Shown piece after piece: positions 62,144-64,000 of a DNA stretch of 64,000 nucleotides. Location of the stretch: NCBI RefSeq assembly GCF_900114705.1, contig NZ_FOTW01000005.1, positions 248,001 to 312,000 of the forward strand, in the 5' to 3' direction. The position numbers were made by a program, and so were the translations under genes. Position 1 is the first letter of the stretch; each line of letters starts with the position of its first letter. The stretch is from Rugamonas rubra. Lineage in GTDB: Bacteria > Pseudomonadota > Gammaproteobacteria > Burkholderiales > Burkholderiaceae_D. The notes beneath the pieces were generated by a model. It searched no databases, was not told where the DNA came from, and saw nothing but the letters and a program-made list of their open reading frames with translations.

Positions 62144-63187
62144 ATGCCAAACATCCTTTCCGCCAAAACCGTCCGCGCGCTGCCGCGCCGCAGCTTCCTC
62201 GCCGGCGGTTTCGCCGCCGCCGCCGTCCTGTTGGCCCTGCCGATGAGCGCCTCGGCCGCCGACACCGTGCTGCTCAACGCCTCCTACGACGTCACGCGCG
62301 AACTGTTCAAGGACATCAACCCGGCCTTCATCGCGGAATGGAAGAAAAGCACCGGCGAAACGCTGACCATCAACCAGTCGCACGGCGGCTCGTCCAAGCA
62401 GGCCCGCTCGGTGGCCGACGGCCTCGAGGCCTCGGTGGTGACGATGAACCAGGCCAACGACATCGACCTGCTGGCCGATCGCGGCCTGGTGGCGGCCGAC
62501 TGGGCGAAAAAATTCCCCAATGGCGCCGCGCCGTTCTACTCGACCATGGTCTACCTGGTGCGCAAGGGCAACCCCAAGCAGATCAAGGGCTGGGACGACC
62601 TGGGCAAGCCGGGCGTCAAGGTCATCATCCCCAACCCCAAAACCTCGGGCAACGGCCGCTACAGCTATCTGGCCGCCTGGGGCGCCGTGATCAAAAAAGG
62701 CGGCAGCGAGGCGCAGGCGCGCGACCTGGTCGGCCGCATCTTCAAGAACGTGCCGATCCTCGACGCCGGCGGCCGCGCCGCCACCACCACCTTCACCCAG
62801 CGCCAGATCGGCGACGTGCTGATCACCTTCGAAAACGAGGTGCAACTGGTGCGCACCGAGTTCGGCGACAACTTCGAGGTGGTCTACCCGGCCAACTCCA
62901 TCCTGGCCGAATCGCCCGTGGCCGTGGTCGACAAGGTGGTCGACCGCCGCAACATCCGCAAGCAGGCCACCGCCTACCTGAACTTCCTGTATTCCGACGC
63001 CGGCCAGGAGATCGCCGCCAAGCACTTCCTGCGTCCCCGCTCGGCGGCCGTGGCGAAGAAATACGCCGCCAGCTTCAAGCCGATCACCCTGTTCACCGTC
63101 GACGATGTGTTCGGCGGCTGGAAGGCGGCGCAGAAGAAGCACTTCGACGACGGCGGCGAGTTCGACAAGATCTACCAATCCAAATAA
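62144..63187 (+). CDS. Sulfate-binding protein (periplasmic)
   Basis: Extracytoplasmic sulfate/thiosulfate-binding component of an ABC importer, 347 residues, with a signal peptide containing RRSFLAGG (Tat-like) and ending AASA. Family features include LLNASYDVTRELFKDINPAF, VTMNQANDIDLLADRGLVA and IPNPKTSGNGRYSYLAAWGA. No permease or ATPase genes follow, so the rest of the transporter is elsewhere. ATG is at 62144; the frame upstream is not coding. Confidence 0.94.
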   Translation: MPNILSAKTVRALPRRSFLAGGFAAAAVLLALPMSASAADTVLLNASYDVTRELFKDINPAFIAEWKKSTGETLTINQSHGGSSKQARSVADGLEASVVTMNQANDIDLLADRGLVAADWAKKFPNGAAPFYSTMVYLVRKGNPKQIKGWDDLGKPGVKVIIPNPKTSGNGRYSYLAAWGAVIKKGGSEAQARDLVGRIFKNVPILDAGGRAATTTFTQRQIGDVLITFENEVQLVRTEFGDNFEVVYPANSILAESPVAVVDKVVDRRNIRKQATAYLNFLYSDAGQEIAAKHFLRPRSAAVAKKYAASFKPITLFTVDDVFGGWKAAQKKHFDDGGEFDKIYQSK

Positions 63188-63619
63188 GGATATGCGCAAG
63201 CATTCGTTTCCAAACGGCCGCCATGGACGTACTCTGAAGACTCAGCATTGATCGGAAACGCTGATAATTCAACGTCATTTATAAGGAATCCTGATGCCGA
63301 CGGGGATGTCGATCGCCAAGATTCAGTAGTTGGCTCGGGAAGTTGGCGTCAAGGTAGTACTACGAGGAGAGTTCAGTGCGCGGCACGGCAGCTTGCAGCA
63401 CAGCAACAGATCCAATCATGTTGCCCCTCAAAAGCCCCGGACAGCCGCTGTCCGGGGCTTTTTTTCATTGTTCAGTCCGCACGACTTACATTCAATAGAC
63501 GAGAATTCACTTTAATGTTATTGTCTATCCCTAGGAAAATATTGCCGTATAGCTAGACCAGTACGCGCAGCGCCGCCTCCCGGCGCCCGATAGACCCCAC
63601 TCCTTCAAGAACACCCGAC
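63188..63619. other. 432-base gap before the PBP7-like gene
   Basis: It holds no complete gene. A short reading frame (63293) with an in-frame TAG at codon 12 continues as a plausible peptide to about 63430 and may be a decayed small gene or an RNA. A strong terminator follows at 63431. The region 63470-63619 is the likely promoter of the next gene. Confidence 0.5.
63431..63466 (+). terminator. Strong rho-independent terminator
   Basis: AAGCCCCGGACAG pairs perfectly with CTGTCCGGGGCTT around a 3-base loop, followed by seven T. It lies about 240 bases after the sulfate-binding gene, so it ends that transcript or a separate short RNA. Confidence 0.93.
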
Positions 63620-64000
63620 ATGCTCAAAAAAATCGTCGCTTTATTGCTGACATCATTCTCCGTCGCCGCCGTCGCGGTGCCGCTCGGTTCCCAATCGGTG
63701 CTGGTGGTGGAAGACGGCACCGGCAAGATCTTGCTGGAAAAGAACTCCAACGTCCAAGTGCCGATCGCCTCGCTGACCAAGCTGATGACGGCGATGGTGG
63801 TGCTCGACGCCAAACAAGACATGGACGCCCCGATCAGCATCGACAAGACCGACGTCGACATGCTCAAGCACAGCACCTCGCGCGTGCCGGTCGGCGCCGA
63901 GATCGCCCGCCGCGACGTGCTGCAACTGGCCCTGATGTCGTCGGACAACCGCGCCGCCGCCTCGCTGGGCCGCACCTACCCGGGCGGCAGCGGCGCCTTC
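63620..64000 (+). CDS. D-alanyl-D-alanine endopeptidase (PBP7-like), 3' end missing
   Basis: Start of a penicillin-binding protein of the S11 peptidase family, open to the window end after 127 codons. It has a signal peptide (MLKKIVALLLTSFSVAAVAV), the SxxK motif as SLTK in the IASLTKLMTAMVVLDA block, and SxN as SDN in LMSSDNRAAASLG. The KTG motif lies beyond the window. It cleaves peptidoglycan cross-links in the periplasm in homologues. Confidence 0.9.
   Translation, partial: MLKKIVALLLTSFSVAAVAVPLGSQSVLVVEDGTGKILLEKNSNVQVPIASLTKLMTAMVVLDAKQDMDAPISIDKTDVDMLKHSTSRVPVGAEIARRDVLQLALMSSDNRAAASLGRTYPGGSGAF

Noticed and set aside
1..64000. CRISPR arrays, insertion sequences, prophage or integrase genes
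   Set aside because: No direct-repeat arrays with regular spacers and no transposase, integrase or phage structural proteins were seen.

Overview
The window looks like a chromosomal segment of a GC-rich betaproteobacterium, most likely Oxalobacteraceae of the Massilia/Duganella/Janthinobacterium type. The assignment is inferred from protein character, the thrS-infC-rpmI-rplT-pheS order and gene content; no 16S gene is present. All coordinates come from reading the sequence; no database search was run.

Layout. (1) 1-4.9 kb, minus strand: two identical tRNA-Val(GAC) genes, then thrS, infC (apparent AUA start), rpmI, rplT and pheS. (2) 5.2-9.7 kb: a CDF zinc-type exporter, and on the minus strand an alpha/beta hydrolase, a RidA-family protein and a monofunctional-looking RelA. 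(3) 9.9-18.9 kb: a ketone-body/fatty-acid catabolism island with 3-hydroxybutyrate dehydrogenase, DctA, oleate hydratase, both subunits of 3-oxoacid CoA-transferase with a divergent PAS-LuxR regulator, a short-chain dehydrogenase and ETF-ubiquinone oxidoreductase. 3-Hydroxybutyrate would be oxidised to acetoacetate, activated to acetoacetyl-CoA, and electrons from acyl-CoA oxidation passed to quinone. (4) 19.2-52.9 kb: a nearly complete lateral-type (Flag-2/Laf-like) flagellar locus. It has flagellin plus a FliK-like unknown; fliMNPQR-flhBA on the minus strand; fliEFGHIJ, fliD, fliS, a fliT-like gene, fliK, fliL, fliA (sigma-28), motAB, flgM, flgN and a FlgJ-type muramidase on the plus strand; then flgA divergent from flgBCDEFGHIJKL and a LafW-position unknown. 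(5) 52.9-64 kb: an active-looking GGDEF/EAL protein, an unknown protein, a DUF882 peptidase-like protein, a degenerate EAL protein, a class II glutamine amidotransferase, a NarL/NarX-like two-component pair, a GNAT acetyltransferase, a sulfate-binding protein and the start of a PBP7-like D-alanyl-D-alanine endopeptidase cut by the window end.

The flagellar locus is the most interesting part. It carries its own sigma-28, anti-sigma and proton-type stator. It has no recognisable lafK-type activator, fliO, flhF/flhG or chemotaxis genes. Its FliM lacks the usual CheY-binding N-terminal motif. The two FlgJ activities are encoded by separate genes about 8 kb apart, FlhB carries NPEH instead of NPTH at the autocleavage site, and a second FliK-C-like protein sits next to the flagellin. 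Other notable signals are an AUA start for infC, tRNA-Val genes with C instead of U at position 33, and three copies of a palindromic GGGTCAGACCC-type repeat, one of which supplies the stop codon of the sensor kinase.
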